From Muricea muricata (taxonomy: Eukaryota > Cnidaria > Anthozoa > Malacalcyonacea > Plexauridae): a DNA stretch of 64,000 nt. The stretch is from contig OY979721.1 in assembly GCA_963855995.1 (NCBI GenBank), positions 16,037,893-16,101,892 on the forward strand. The letters are read 5' to 3'. Positions 12,001 to 24,000 of the stretch are shown here, in pieces (positions within the stretch are counted from its first letter, which is position 1; every line of letters starts with the position of its first letter). The translations under genes and the position numbers were made by a program. The notes under the pieces were generated by a model. It ran no database searches, was not told where the DNA came from, and was given only the letters and a program-made list of their open reading frames with translations.

Positions 12001-15000
12001 CGAAGGAGAAACTTTAGAATTAAAGAAAGAGGTATTACAACTGTAATATACCACAGTTCTTCATTCGCCAGTGAATTTTAAATGTTATTGGTTCGGTTTT
12101 GAAATCTAGGTGTTCCTAAACGGCGGCGTTGAACTCTGGCTTAGTGAATTATCTCAAGTTCTGCAAGAAACTATACATGATGCTGTGATGAATTGTGTAG
12201 AAGATGCAAAGACCTTGAGTTACATTGACGAAATTGCACAAAAGGTCCAACTTCATCATTTATAGTTCTCAGTTAGGTTGTTTACTTGGATGGGGGGGGG
12301 GGGGGGGGGGAGTAAAGCCCACAGCACAAAGTCTGAGGAAGTTTTTTCAGACTGCAGAAACACTGTAGTGGAGACCAACTTAAAGCCAGAGGGGCTGGCT
12401 ATCTGATATAAATACTTATATGTATATATAACTTTTTAGTATCCGCCTCAAATCGCTTGTCTTGGCTTGTTGTTTATGTGGACGAGAGAATGTGAAGCGG
12501 TAAGCTTAAACATAAGCTTAGCTTGTACAGGACAACATTGCGAAGTTTCAGATTCCATAAGATTCTAGTTTTAGCAATAAGTGAATGAAATAGAGTACTT
12601 GCTTGCTGTGGATTACCATATTGCCAATATAAGGATCCCATCTAGTATTTGTGTTCATCTTTTCAGGGTATTGCTGATATTCGTATTGATAGAAAAGCTC
12701 TGCCAAACGCAGTTAGACGGTTTTGGAGCATTCTCAGTAGACTACCTAACATGCTCGTGAAGGGCTACTGGAGAAGTGTTGATCAGAATTTAACTGCGGC
12801 AAGTCATGCGAAAATAGAGGCTTTGTTATCGGTAAGAACACGTATTAAAATATTAAAGCTCCCGATTTGTCTGCTCAAGTCTCTTCTGAAGAAGTTGGTT
12901 CCGTTTGAAAGTTCAATGTATAGCAATGCATTTCAATACCAGTGGTTCTTTGATTAATTTTATTTCCTGCCTTTAGTATGGTATGTATTTACGAGATATT
13001 GTGGATGATCTTGGACGACGTAAACTCAGAGATATCACTGATTTCGAATGGAAAAGAAACATGAGATTTTATGGAAACATACGTGACGAAGGACGTAAGA
13101 TTTACAGCTGTAATTTTTGTATCATTTTCACTTGCACCGTGTTTTGGAATGTGTAGTGGTTACGACTCTTGTCTTCCAAGCTGTGAGGCCTCCACTCAAG
13201 GTTTTAAAATAATTGAGAAGAAAGGGCTGCATTTGCAATTGTAAGGCTTTCGCATCTTGTCGGATAAGGACGTTAAACCGTACGTAATTGAATTTGGATC
13301 CCCTATCCCTTTGGCTATAGACTGTTGAGTAAATCCGCTTACCCAAAGTGAGGAACATAATAATCATTTTGGTTTTCGTATACATTCCCAGGTGACTATT
13401 GATTTTCCTGCGTTCTCGTTGGTCAAGAATGACTGAAGTGAATGGTCACTGGCCAGTGACTGACTAGATTTTTGCTTTTTTATTCAGTTATAAATTTAAA
13501 ATCAGTAAATCCGCTCATCCAACAGTGATGACTAGAATGAACCAAATAATTCAGTTTGAACAATGAGGCTATGTTCTTGGATATGTTTTCTCCTCCTATG
13601 TACTATGATATGTTTTCTCCCCCCCCCCGGTGCATTTTACATCCTCTGGACCACCTTTTCATTTGATTTTCCTGTATGTTTAGAGGATGGCAAACCTCAT
13701 TCATTGCTTCATCTGCTGGAGAGTGATCTGGAGTATGGCAATGAATATTACGGCTCAAGAATGCCTATTGTTCTTACACCAGTGACTGAGCGATGTTTCC
13801 TCACATTGATAAAGGTACATGTGCATCGTTTATGTGCATCGTTTATGTGGAAGTTGTGGTTGAAAAAACCGACTTGCAAATATTGTGTTTTTCTCCAGGC
13901 AACGACCGAGTTCCAGTGTTGTGCCATCGTAGGTGAAAGCGGTACGGGAAAGACAGAAACTGCAAAGGTGGGTTTAAAAATAAACCTATCTCTTGGTCAA
14001 TAGTATTCTCTGGTTGTACCTAAATGTGGGCAGTCGCTTATATTATTGAATCATTCAGAGATAGTGCATAATCCATTCTGTGCATCGGTTCTGCTCATAA
14101 CAGGGGAGGATCCCTGATGTGATCTAGCTGATCTGATCTTGAGTAAAAGGCCTGGGACTAGCTACCAAATAGAAATCCATTTTGCTGTTGTTAATCACTT
14201 ATATCTTTTGTTTTCTTTTGTGAAACTTGTTGAAACTCAGTAACTGTCGTTAATAAAGAAAATCGTAAGTCTGTCAGAAATTTAGAAACAAAGTATATCA
14301 TGAGAAATTTGATAATTTGGATTGAAAATGGATTTCTATTTGACAACTGGTGCCAGTACTTTTCCGTGTTTTCAGATCAACTTGATGGTTCCCAAATTTC
14401 AACTTTTCCGGATCGAAACTCTGGTTTATATTAATTTATAAGCATAACAAACCAAAACAGTGTTAGATATTTAGTTACTGTATCATATTTTACAAAACTA
14501 AGCCTTTGTTTACATTAGTAACTGTACAACATCTTTAGACAACAGGAGAGCTTTTCTTTTAAGGTGTTTCGATTACTTCCTAGGGTCTTGCTCATACGTT
14601 GGGACGATATTTTGTCAGTTTAAGCTGTACTCCAAAAATGGACTTTGGACAAGTTGCCAAAATTTTGACTGGTCTTGCACAAGTATGTTTTGAAATAATG
14701 CGATTTCAATGAAAGACCTGCTATAACTGACAGTATTGTTCTCTCTGGTAGGAGGGTTGCTGGGGCATATTGGATGAGTTTCATCGTGCTCCTCCCGCAG
14801 TGGTCTCTGTTATTTTTCATTATGTTCAAACTGTTATTGATGCTCTCAAAGCGGGCGAGACCTCGTGTTACGTTAACGAAGGGAAAGAGGTTAGTTGTAA
14901 GAATTTGCTTCACCTGAAATACTTTACAAATGTGGAAATATTTTCTGCGAACCGCATAATTTTCCTGAATCAATGGTCTTGCAGTCCGATACGTATCCAC

Positions 15001-18000
15001 CCTATCTATGACCTCCCCTCGTCTTAACTCTCGTCTTTCACTGGTGCAGTCATTTAAGCCCTCTCATCTTATAATGAAAATGTATATTTTCAGATTGTTC
15101 TCAAACCCACGTTCAACATCTTAGTCACAGCTACATCAGATAATCATGATTTCACCATGATAACCGAACTGAAGGCATACTTTCGTACTGTTGCCATGGT
15201 CCTGCCTGATATCTCGCTCATTCTTCGAGCTCATTGCGCAGGTCAGGGTTTGAAATCTCCCAAAGTTCTAGCTGATAGATTTACCATGGTGGCCAGGATT
15301 TGCCAGGGACAATTGTAAGTTCATTTCTATCCAACTACATGCGTAAGCCGTTTAGAAGAACCATTGTATTAAGCAATGTCAGCCTGAGATTCAAGTTTAA
15401 GATACCGGAAATTTTTCTAGCTGATTGTTAGTTACGAACTTCTACCTAAAGAAGAACATCGTTTGGGGAAGCAAATCCTTCCAAGTACAGGAGCAAGACC
15501 ATTTTTGAATAGTTTTCATTGTTTTTATTTTAGAAGCAGTAGTGCAGCAAAAACTTTCTGTCTTTCATCTCTAATTTCGGTGGTAAAAACGTTGGGTGCA
15601 TTGCGTAGAAGCCAAAATACAAATACTCAGAACAAGATTAGCATGATGACATCAGACTTTCAAATGAGACCTACGAGCAACACGTCAAGTAAGTAGTAAT
15701 GAATAGCGCTATCCACCGGATAGTGATTTCTAAACATTCTCAGTAACTTGTAAAAGTTATATTAAAGTTCATCCTTTTCAAGTTAAAGTCACTTTATATC
15801 TCTTGTGATGTCGATATTCTTAGTGTCACTGCTTTTCATGTCCTCTTGAGGCAGTTGAAAAATTCACTATCCGGTGGATAACACTATCCAGCTTTCGTAC
15901 AACCGACTCCAGAAGATTAGAGTTTTTAGATTTCTTTAAAACGTTAGGCATGACTAGAATCCACTCCATCCACTCCTGCGATCTCTATATGTACTATTTA
16001 CAACATGAGCGGCCGTGTTGTATCAGCATATACAAACTCGAGCCGAAGGCGAGAGTTGTATATCTGATACAACACGGACGCGAATTTTGTAAATAGCTTG
16101 TGAAACTCTCCAATTTTATAGATCGGTTTGCGAAGTAATTTTGAAAATACATCTTATATAAGACGAGAAAATCAAAGTTAAAAGTTATGAAAATCAACAG
16201 AATTCTGTATCAGAGTATACAGACTCCTTCATGTTCATGATTTCTTTTGTGTTTTCTTTATGAATTATTAATGAGTTTCACAAGAGGGTATTAATATATG
16301 GCAGACATTTGCATATTGCTGAAATGGAAAACCAGCTAGCGGTGTCTTGCAAGTAGCAGACAAATAAACGAATGTAATGTATGTGTACATATTTTAGTGC
16401 TAAGATCGTCGAAGTTTACTTCTGATAAAGAGAAAAAAGCAGCTTCGCCTTCAGGACTTACAACTGCTGCAAAACTTGATCATTCTTGTGCAATGCAAGT
16501 ATTACACCAGTGCATTGGACCACGGCTATCTCAAGAGGTATAAATATTTTGGTGATGTTTTTTTGTTCAATCGGATCTAATTTGACAACTATATATTTCA
16601 ATGTTGCAGGATCTTGGTATATTCAGTAGCGTGGTGGGTGATGTGTTTAGTGGCTTGCCGCGCGTTCCCTATGCAACTGACCGTCATATCATGAACGACC
16701 GAAATTTTGAATCATTGTTAGCAAAACATGCGTCGGAGAATGGTCTGGTAGCTCGACCTCAGTGGATTGATAAAGTTTTACAATTATATCACCTATCAGA
16801 GAACAACCATGGTATGTCGTGACACTCTCAATCAATTGAGGCGCGTTTAATTTAAAATGTTTTCTGGACATTTTCAAATATCCTACCCTTGTCAATTAGA
16901 ATCTACTACCCTATCAATTAGAAACTACTACTCTATTAGAAAAGAAATATAAGGCCGTAGCCTCGTGTGTGCCTTTCCGATTCATACTCCAGTCCATTTT
17001 CACTCTAATGTTTCGTACTTGATGTTCAAGGTATTATCGTGGCAGGTGGTCCTGGAAGTGGCAAGACGTCTTGCATTACATCACTGGTTGATACCTTAGC
17101 TCGATGGTCATTGGTTAAACATGGTAATACTGGAGCCCAGGTCCACGCACACAAACTACAACGTATCAATCCACTTGCTGTTTCTGATCTCTCGCTCATG
17201 TTTGGCCAGCTCGGAGCTAACGGCGATTGGCTAGATGGAATATTTACGTCCTATTGGAGGAAAGCGAATAAGGAGCATAATGTTCATAGAACTACCACGT
17301 GGTTATGCCTGGATGGACCTCTCCATCAAGGCTGGGCCGAAAACCTCTCCAGTGTGCTCGATAATGGCAAGGTCAGGACCATAGAAATAATAGATACATA
17401 GAGAAAATGTACTTGGTGACAAATCATGTCTCCGCTTTTTGCCGAGCCTTCCCTTCGAAATCAGCCATACTGATCAGGGGCCGGTTGTATCAAAGGCGTT
17501 TAGCTTACACAGTGGATAAGTGAAATTTAGAAATCACTTTTACACCTACATAGTACGGAACCAAAATTATGAGTTTAATTGAATAAATATTTAGTTTTAT
17601 ATAAAATTGTTCTTCTCAGGTCAAATAAATTTAGCTGGTTTGTTTATACAACATGAAAACTTGTTTTATATTTTTGACTTGTCCACCGTTTAAGCTAAAC
17701 GCCTCTTATACAACCGCCCCCAGAAGTGCAACCAGCTCTTTACTGCGCGAAGCTCCTTGCCACAAGACTGTGACTTTTCATGGTGCATCGAACTGTGGTA
17801 GTGAGTTGTTTGCCTCATACCTTGCACAGTACAATTTGAGTTGTAAGCGAATTGCATACGAGCGTTGTCAGCAAATGTTGTAAAGTGTTAAGTCATCCTT
17901 ACGGAGGATCGATATGTGAAGACCTTTACAGCTTGCGGTAATATGTTTGGTTTTCAAGCTTATATTTCCTATTCAATTTTTATTTTAGTGTCTGACTTTG

Positions 18001-21000
18001 GAAAACTGTGAACGACTTCATTTGGCTGATGATGTACGAATCGTGTTTGAGACAGATGATTTAACAAATGCTTCACCTGCTATCTTATCCAGAACGGTAT
18101 GTGAGGAATTGGGCGGGTTTCTGTGTGCCTCATTTTCTTAGCTCAACTTTTTTTTGTAATTTTTAGGCAGTGGTGTATATGGATGATGACGTGCTAGGCT
18201 GGCAGCCTTTGGCTGAAGCTTGGTTAAACGAAAGAAATTCAGCTATGGAACGAAAAGTAGGTCTTATACAAGATTAGCGGGGAGGAAAGGCATTTAAAAC
18301 TTCTTATAGCAGTATGTTTGACCTGCAAAGATAGTCATGTACTCATGTAGATATATTTTTTCTTATAGTGTCTCCAAAAGACATTCAACAACACACTTGA
18401 TCCAATATCTCAATTTGTACTTCACGATACAAGGTGAGATTATTAGATTTAATCATTTACGAATTTGTTAGTAGTGGCGTATGTGTTGTCGAACCTGTCT
18501 TTTCATTGTGTTCTTTGCTGCGTATCATTTCAGACCAATAATAAAGATTTGTGAAGTCGGATTATTCAATACATGTCTCGCTTTACTTGAAGCTCTCATG
18601 CATGTAAGTTAGTTATGATAATTATTACTCTAGCAAATACATGCTAATGTACCACGAATATTACTTACAACTACAGTAAAAGATACAGGTACCCCCATAC
18701 TAACAATAAAGCTCCAAATGACTAATTAGCTACTTAAGAACGTATATAAATGTGGGACATTCGATTGTTTTAAATAGCTGTAGAGTATCTCTTCTTAAAA
18801 CCTTCAATGTCTTTCTTATTTCATCGGGAAAAGCATTCCACATCTTGCTTGCTACATGTAAAATAATTTAAGTCCCTATCCGAGAAGACTTCTAATTGTA
18901 TATATGTGACACCAGTCATTCGTACTTTCCAGAACAATGCAGATATCAGCGGTGAACTGCATTTGGAGCGACTGTATTTGTTCTCATTAATCTGGTCATT
19001 TGGAGTTTTACTGGATGAACAAGATAGAAAGAAATTTGGAGACCTGCTTCTTACACTCACTAATGGGTAAGTTGGGCTACACAATACCACAACACTGTTG
19101 TAATGCGCTCAATATTGTTTTTTAACTATAGAAAATGCTACATAGGATACCATATTATAACTTTCGTATTATAATGACAGACTGCCTGATTATGATCAAG
19201 ATATTTCAGTATTTGACTACTATTTGGACGAGTCCGGAGAATGGGAACTATGGAGATCAAGGTACAATATAGTAGACGTGTAGCATTTTTCACGAAAGTG
19301 TTTACTGTGCTGCCCCTTGGCCAGATGGGAGCAGGTTTGCCATTTCTCATCACAAAGCAGGCATAATGGAATTCACATTGTACACTACACTATTACAGTA
19401 ATTTGAGTACATTGAAATGCAGTAATTTGAAACGGCGGGTGATTAAGACTAGCACAACTCAAATGCTCGACATATAGTCATTAGAGGTGGCAGACCACCC
19501 CCTACCTGATCTCGCTGCATTCATCCGTGGTGTTCTCTAGTCAGTCTTCATTACCACATTGAGTGATGCATAACGTTGTGGTTTATGTGTTTCAGAGTGC
19601 CTGATGAAAGTTACTTTGATGCAGCTGATCTGCTTGGTGAGGTTTTTGTTGAAACCGATCAAACGGTTAGTTATAAAATTGTTGCCTTTTTGGAAACTTT
19701 CCTTATCTAACACAAAGTTGCTATTAATAGTGTTGGTCTGCATCAAATTTTTCAAAAGCAAAACTGTTTGTCTTAATTTTGAGCAAAATTATTTGTCTTG
19801 ATTTTGAAAAACAGCTTTGTTTTGTGTTCTTGTACAGATCCGAATTCGATTCTTGATGGAGTTGGTTAGAATGTCTGGTCGAAATATTTTGCTTGTTGGA
19901 CCTGAAGGAGCTGGAAAATCATGTCTGGTCAACGACTTTTTAGACAAACAAGGTTTATTTTATAGCACATAGCACTTCTTTAAACAATGACGTTTCAAAA
20001 ATTATGAATTTCACTTTCTTGTACATTGAGAATTATTCACAGTACTATAGAAAGTTGGTTTTGCCCTTACCTTATAATTATTTTTGTGAACAGTTGCTGA
20101 AGACAAGAAGTTGCTGGTTCGTCGTTACGTGTACTCCAGTAACTCAACCGCTTCTTCTTTGCAACGTTTCATTGAAAGTAATATCCATCATAGACAAGGT
20201 AAGCTTATGTATGTACATGAAAAGGGGAGTGATACGTGAGAAGTTTAGTCTCAAGATGTTGTTGTTGCTTTATTTGATACCCAGGGTATGATTATGGCGC
20301 TCGAGGTGGAAAAACATTAAGTGTTTTCATTGAAGATCTTAACCTGCCCGAGGCAGATACATATGGAGTACAAGAAGTGAACGAGGTAATAAGAATATCA
20401 TATTCCACTAACGTTTATATCCTAGATTTAGGTCCGTCACAGGGATGGATTCACTGTGATTTTGAAGAGGAGAGGGGGGTGCTCTGCCATCTCTAACGAG
20501 TTAACGTCAAGTACTCGACTTGTGTTAGTCTTGATGATATGGGTAAAAAAACTCACCCCCCCCCCCCAATTCCCTTATCAATCTCTGATAGGTCATAACT
20601 TTGTGTTCATTTCTGCAGTTATTAAGGCAGTTGTTAGACAATCGAGCATTGTACAAGCTTCAAAAACCGTTTGAATGGCGACTGCTTGAAGACCTCGTGG
20701 TGGTTGCCACAATGAATACATCGTTCAAATCACCGGCTACTGGCTGCCGTGCATTAATATCGAAAAGACTAAAGGTTGGTTATTAGTTGATTCTTTCTCA
20801 AAGGCCAACTACCGTTGATTGTCGTAGTGAGCCAGCTTTCAGAACTTTATTCTGGAATATCTACACTTGACCATTACGTTTAGAAGCAACTATAACTGTG
20901 TGATGATGGTGCATGTTTGCTACAATACCATACTTGGTTTATATTTTAGCGTCACTTCGCTGTTTTCTGTCTGCCAACACCTGTTGCAAAAACCTTGTTT

Positions 21001-24000
21001 AGTATTGTCACATGTGTGTTAGAAGTAAGTACAGTAATATTGTTTCTTTTGTTTAATTTGGCTTGAAACTGATTGTTGAGAGACTTGTACCAATATTACA
21101 TTATATTTCAGGGTAATATGTCTCATAACCAAGGCATGGGTCTGCCACAAGAGCTTCATGAACAGATCAGTGAAGCTACATGTTCCTTGGTTGAAAGTGT
21201 ACAAGATGCCCTGAGAGCTTCGCCTACACCAGGACGTTTACATTACCGTTTTAATCTACGTGATGTTGCCAGAGTCTTTCAGGTAGTGACAGGTTGACCT
21301 CATGTGGATATTTGAATTAAGCTACAGGGATTAATTGTGTAAAATAAGCTAGATAGCGCTATCCACCGGGCAGTAATTTCTCTACTTGCGCTGAAAGCCA
21401 TAAACAACAATGACTCTAAGGATGATATTGAAATTGTAAGAGATAAAAAGTGACTTCAACTCAAAAATGCTGAACTTTGATATGAGTTTTACCAGTCACT
21501 GAACATGTTTGAAAAGCTGGAAAAAAATTACCATCAGCTGGACAACGCTATTCGCCTTTCGTACACCCAACATTTTTAATTAATGTACATGCTTGCGCAG
21601 GGATTAAAGAACTGCCCTGAAGAGATGAGAGCAGAAGAGGACTATGTCGTGTCTCTATGGCAACATGAAGTACAAAGAGTCATGGGAGATCGTATAAGTC
21701 GTTCCGATGATATCACGTGGTTTGAAAAGAAAGTGAAAGATTTGACTAAAACGGTTGGTTGAATCAATACAGAATGATGTCTGGGGAGTATTTGAGATCT
21801 TTATAAACAGTTTTTCTTTTCATAATAACCGGTCATTAGATTAATACTACATCGTATGAAGGGTCACTTGTTTCTCTATTTATACATTGATGAAAGATTA
21901 TTATTTAGAATGATTAGAATTAAAGATTCACACTCAGTGCTAGTTGACTAATTACGAAATATCTTACAGTATTTCCCTGAGAAACTGGCTAATTCTCCAT
22001 CGCAATTCTTTGTCACATTCAACACGGACACAAAGGAATTCTACACAGGAAGAGCAGTAGCTTCGTCAAAAGTTACAACCAAAGTACGCAGTTGGTGAAA
22101 ACTCACAATTCTGTTGGAATAATTATGTTTCATCTTATCCAACATGTTTTACAACCTAAGTATTTGGTTTTCTAGGCAAGCCATCAAGCAATAGTGAGTC
22201 TGGAAGAAGTAATTCCTTGCTTGGATACATATCTCAGTCGTTACAATGACGAGTTCTCTACATCTCCGCTCAACTTGATGCTGTCAAGTCACATTATCTC
22301 GCATATTATACGAATACATCGCATCTTGAATATCAAGAACAGGTAATGTCGTGTTCAATCATTGTAGAATAGTTAAAGTACTGTAGTTTTCTTACCTAAT
22401 TTTGCATAACAGTTCAGCAGTATTATTCTTTCTGCTCTAGTGGTAATTTATTGTTAGTTGGTCCAATTGGTTCTCAGCTATCTGACCTGGCGGCTCTCGC
22501 TCTTTACATGTTGGAATATCCAATACATGCTATTGATTGTTCATATCGCGGTTCATTTCTGGATGGTCTGCGCTCTGCTGTACGTAGAGCTGGTTGTGAT
22601 GGCAAGACCACCACTATAATTATCAAGGTATGTTGGCTCCTGGTTTGGCTTTCTCCAGCGTCACTGTGAGGTGTAAGTTATTCGTAGTTATCTAATTATT
22701 TTTTATCCTAATGATTCTGCATCAGGATCGCGAGCTTCTTGATGATTCCTATCTTGACGCCATCAACAGTTTGCTGGTCAGTGGAGAGTATCCACCCTTG
22801 TTTTCTGAAGATGAAACTAACAGTCTTCTTCAGGTAATTTATGACTTATTGTGTTCCTCATATTTGGGTGAGTGGATTTATCCAACAGGTTATTGCCCAA
22901 TTGTATGATAGAGGATAGGAGAGATTTGACATCCTTGTCTCAAAAAGTGGAGGTGTGACGAAGGCTTTTAACCCTGCCCTCCCAGCTTGAAAGACAAGAC
23001 TGATGACCACAATTAGTGTAGGTGAACAGCAGTGATGTACTCAGACTGGTACATGTGGAAAGGTGCGTGTAATAAGTCGAAATTTATGGCTAACAAAGTT
23101 CACTAAACGGTTCTAATAGTTTTCAAGATGAGTGTCTTTTATTTATATAGGCTCTAATGCCGTCAATAAAAAGAAAATTTTCCAGTTTTCTTACGGACCC
23201 AATGAAATTCTTCCTGACGAGGGTTAAACGAAATCTTCACATTATCTTATGTATCCAGCCAACACACAAGGTCCTGTCTTCTGTATCGAGGTGGGCAATA
23301 AATAGTTTTACAATGAAGTGATGTGATTTCTGTTTGAACTACTAGAATACTACAGTCCTGTAACTACATTAGACCTAACCGGAGGATAAGAACTTTTTAA
23401 GATAGCTCACATATACACTTTGGTAGCTTATTGCAGAATACAAGCTACACTGAAGTCTGTATGTGCTGAATATCGTTATTCTAACTTGTACTTTTTAGTC
23501 ATTATCCTGGCATCTTGTCCAACTGTCACATCAACTGGGTCAAACATTGGGGAGATGAGGCATTGATTGGAAAAGCAAAGCATTTTTTACAAAGGCACAG
23601 TTTGTTTCAGGATGATGCTTCTTCTGATTTAAGGTTAATCCTAGTTCCTCTGTATTAGTTGAAGTAACATAAGAGTATACATCACCAGTAGAAGTTCTTG
23701 GTTGGAGAAAGATCTAAGAACACCGTCGCCTCCTCAAGAACTGAGGCGTCTCAATGTCAAGAAAATTTACAAGCTAACTGAACAACATCCCTCAAGAACC
23801 CCTCCCCCCTTTCCCTCCCCCTCTTTCCGTGCTTCTGTAGGACCACTGTATATCAGTACCAGGAGTGTTTTATCAGAAATAGAGACGCACGGCTTAGCCG
23901 AGCGTTTTGTATCTAATAAAGCACGAACTGCGAGTATTGTAAACGTCAACCCATTATATACCCATCGTGCGAGTTTATTTACAGAGAAATTTTCAATATA

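Larger units (their letters stand above)
5824..13094 (+). other. Dynein linker (DHC_N2) exons
   Basis: Exons: 5824-6116, 6542-6717, 7491-7581, 7650-7715, 8191-8403, 8622-8683, 8835-8886, 8962-9093, 9274-9383, 9712-9808, 9999-10196, 10328-10486, 10800-10907, 10988-11079, 11257-11362, 11825-12031, 12110-12244, 12440-12499, 12667-12831, 12977-13094. This is the best-conserved part of the N-terminal half. It includes the IEKDIYAIPDLLTIGSVSL block, IYLPVENSYVMLR, GPGIPGVLPADAVERL, RHWLQVMSVTG, WLAVQDFWRYLEAVF, FPRFYFVSDLVLLAILSQ, GGVELWLSELSQVLQETI and FEWKRNMRFYGNIRDEG. In dyneins the linker is the lever arm that swings across the AAA ring. The 75-nt gap 8887-8961 has good splice sites but is also an open in-frame stretch. 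Confidence 0.85.
13684..16811 (+). other. AAA1 module
   Basis: Exons: 13684-13814, 13899-13967, 14584-14682, 14752-14889, 15094-15314, 15534-15688, 16398-16537, 16610-16811. Walker A is GESGTGKTETAK (near 13933-13967) and Walker B is GCWGILDEFHRAPP (near 14758), so the main ATPase site of dynein looks able to bind nucleotide and keeps the Walker B glutamate. The next signature, normally FITMNPGYAGR, reads LVTATSDNHDFTM, although LKAYFRTVAM.LPD downstream is retained. A Ser/Thr/Lys-rich segment (exons 15534 and 16398) replaces part of the usual small-domain sequence. Introns here hold several MITEs. Confidence 0.8.
17031..19261 (+). other. AAA2 module
   Basis: Exons: 17031-17371, 17989-18096, 18167-18256, 18369-18433, 18534-18603, 18933-19066, 19181-19261. 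Walker A is AGGPGSGKTSC. INPLAVSDLSLMFGQL and WLCLDGPLHQGWAENLSS match the AAA2 INPK..eLyG and FDGPVDA.WIE motifs; as in other dyneins the Walker B equivalent lacks the catalytic acid. LTLENCERLHL and ASPAILSRT match the LTL.N.ERI and ASPATVSR sensor region, then VLGWQPLAEAWL follows. Confidence 0.8.

Noticed and set aside
13899-13967. Myosin-like P-loop (GESGTGKTE)
   Set aside because: The loop resembles myosin GESGAGKTE, but the exons on both sides carry dynein linker and AAA1 motifs in frame.
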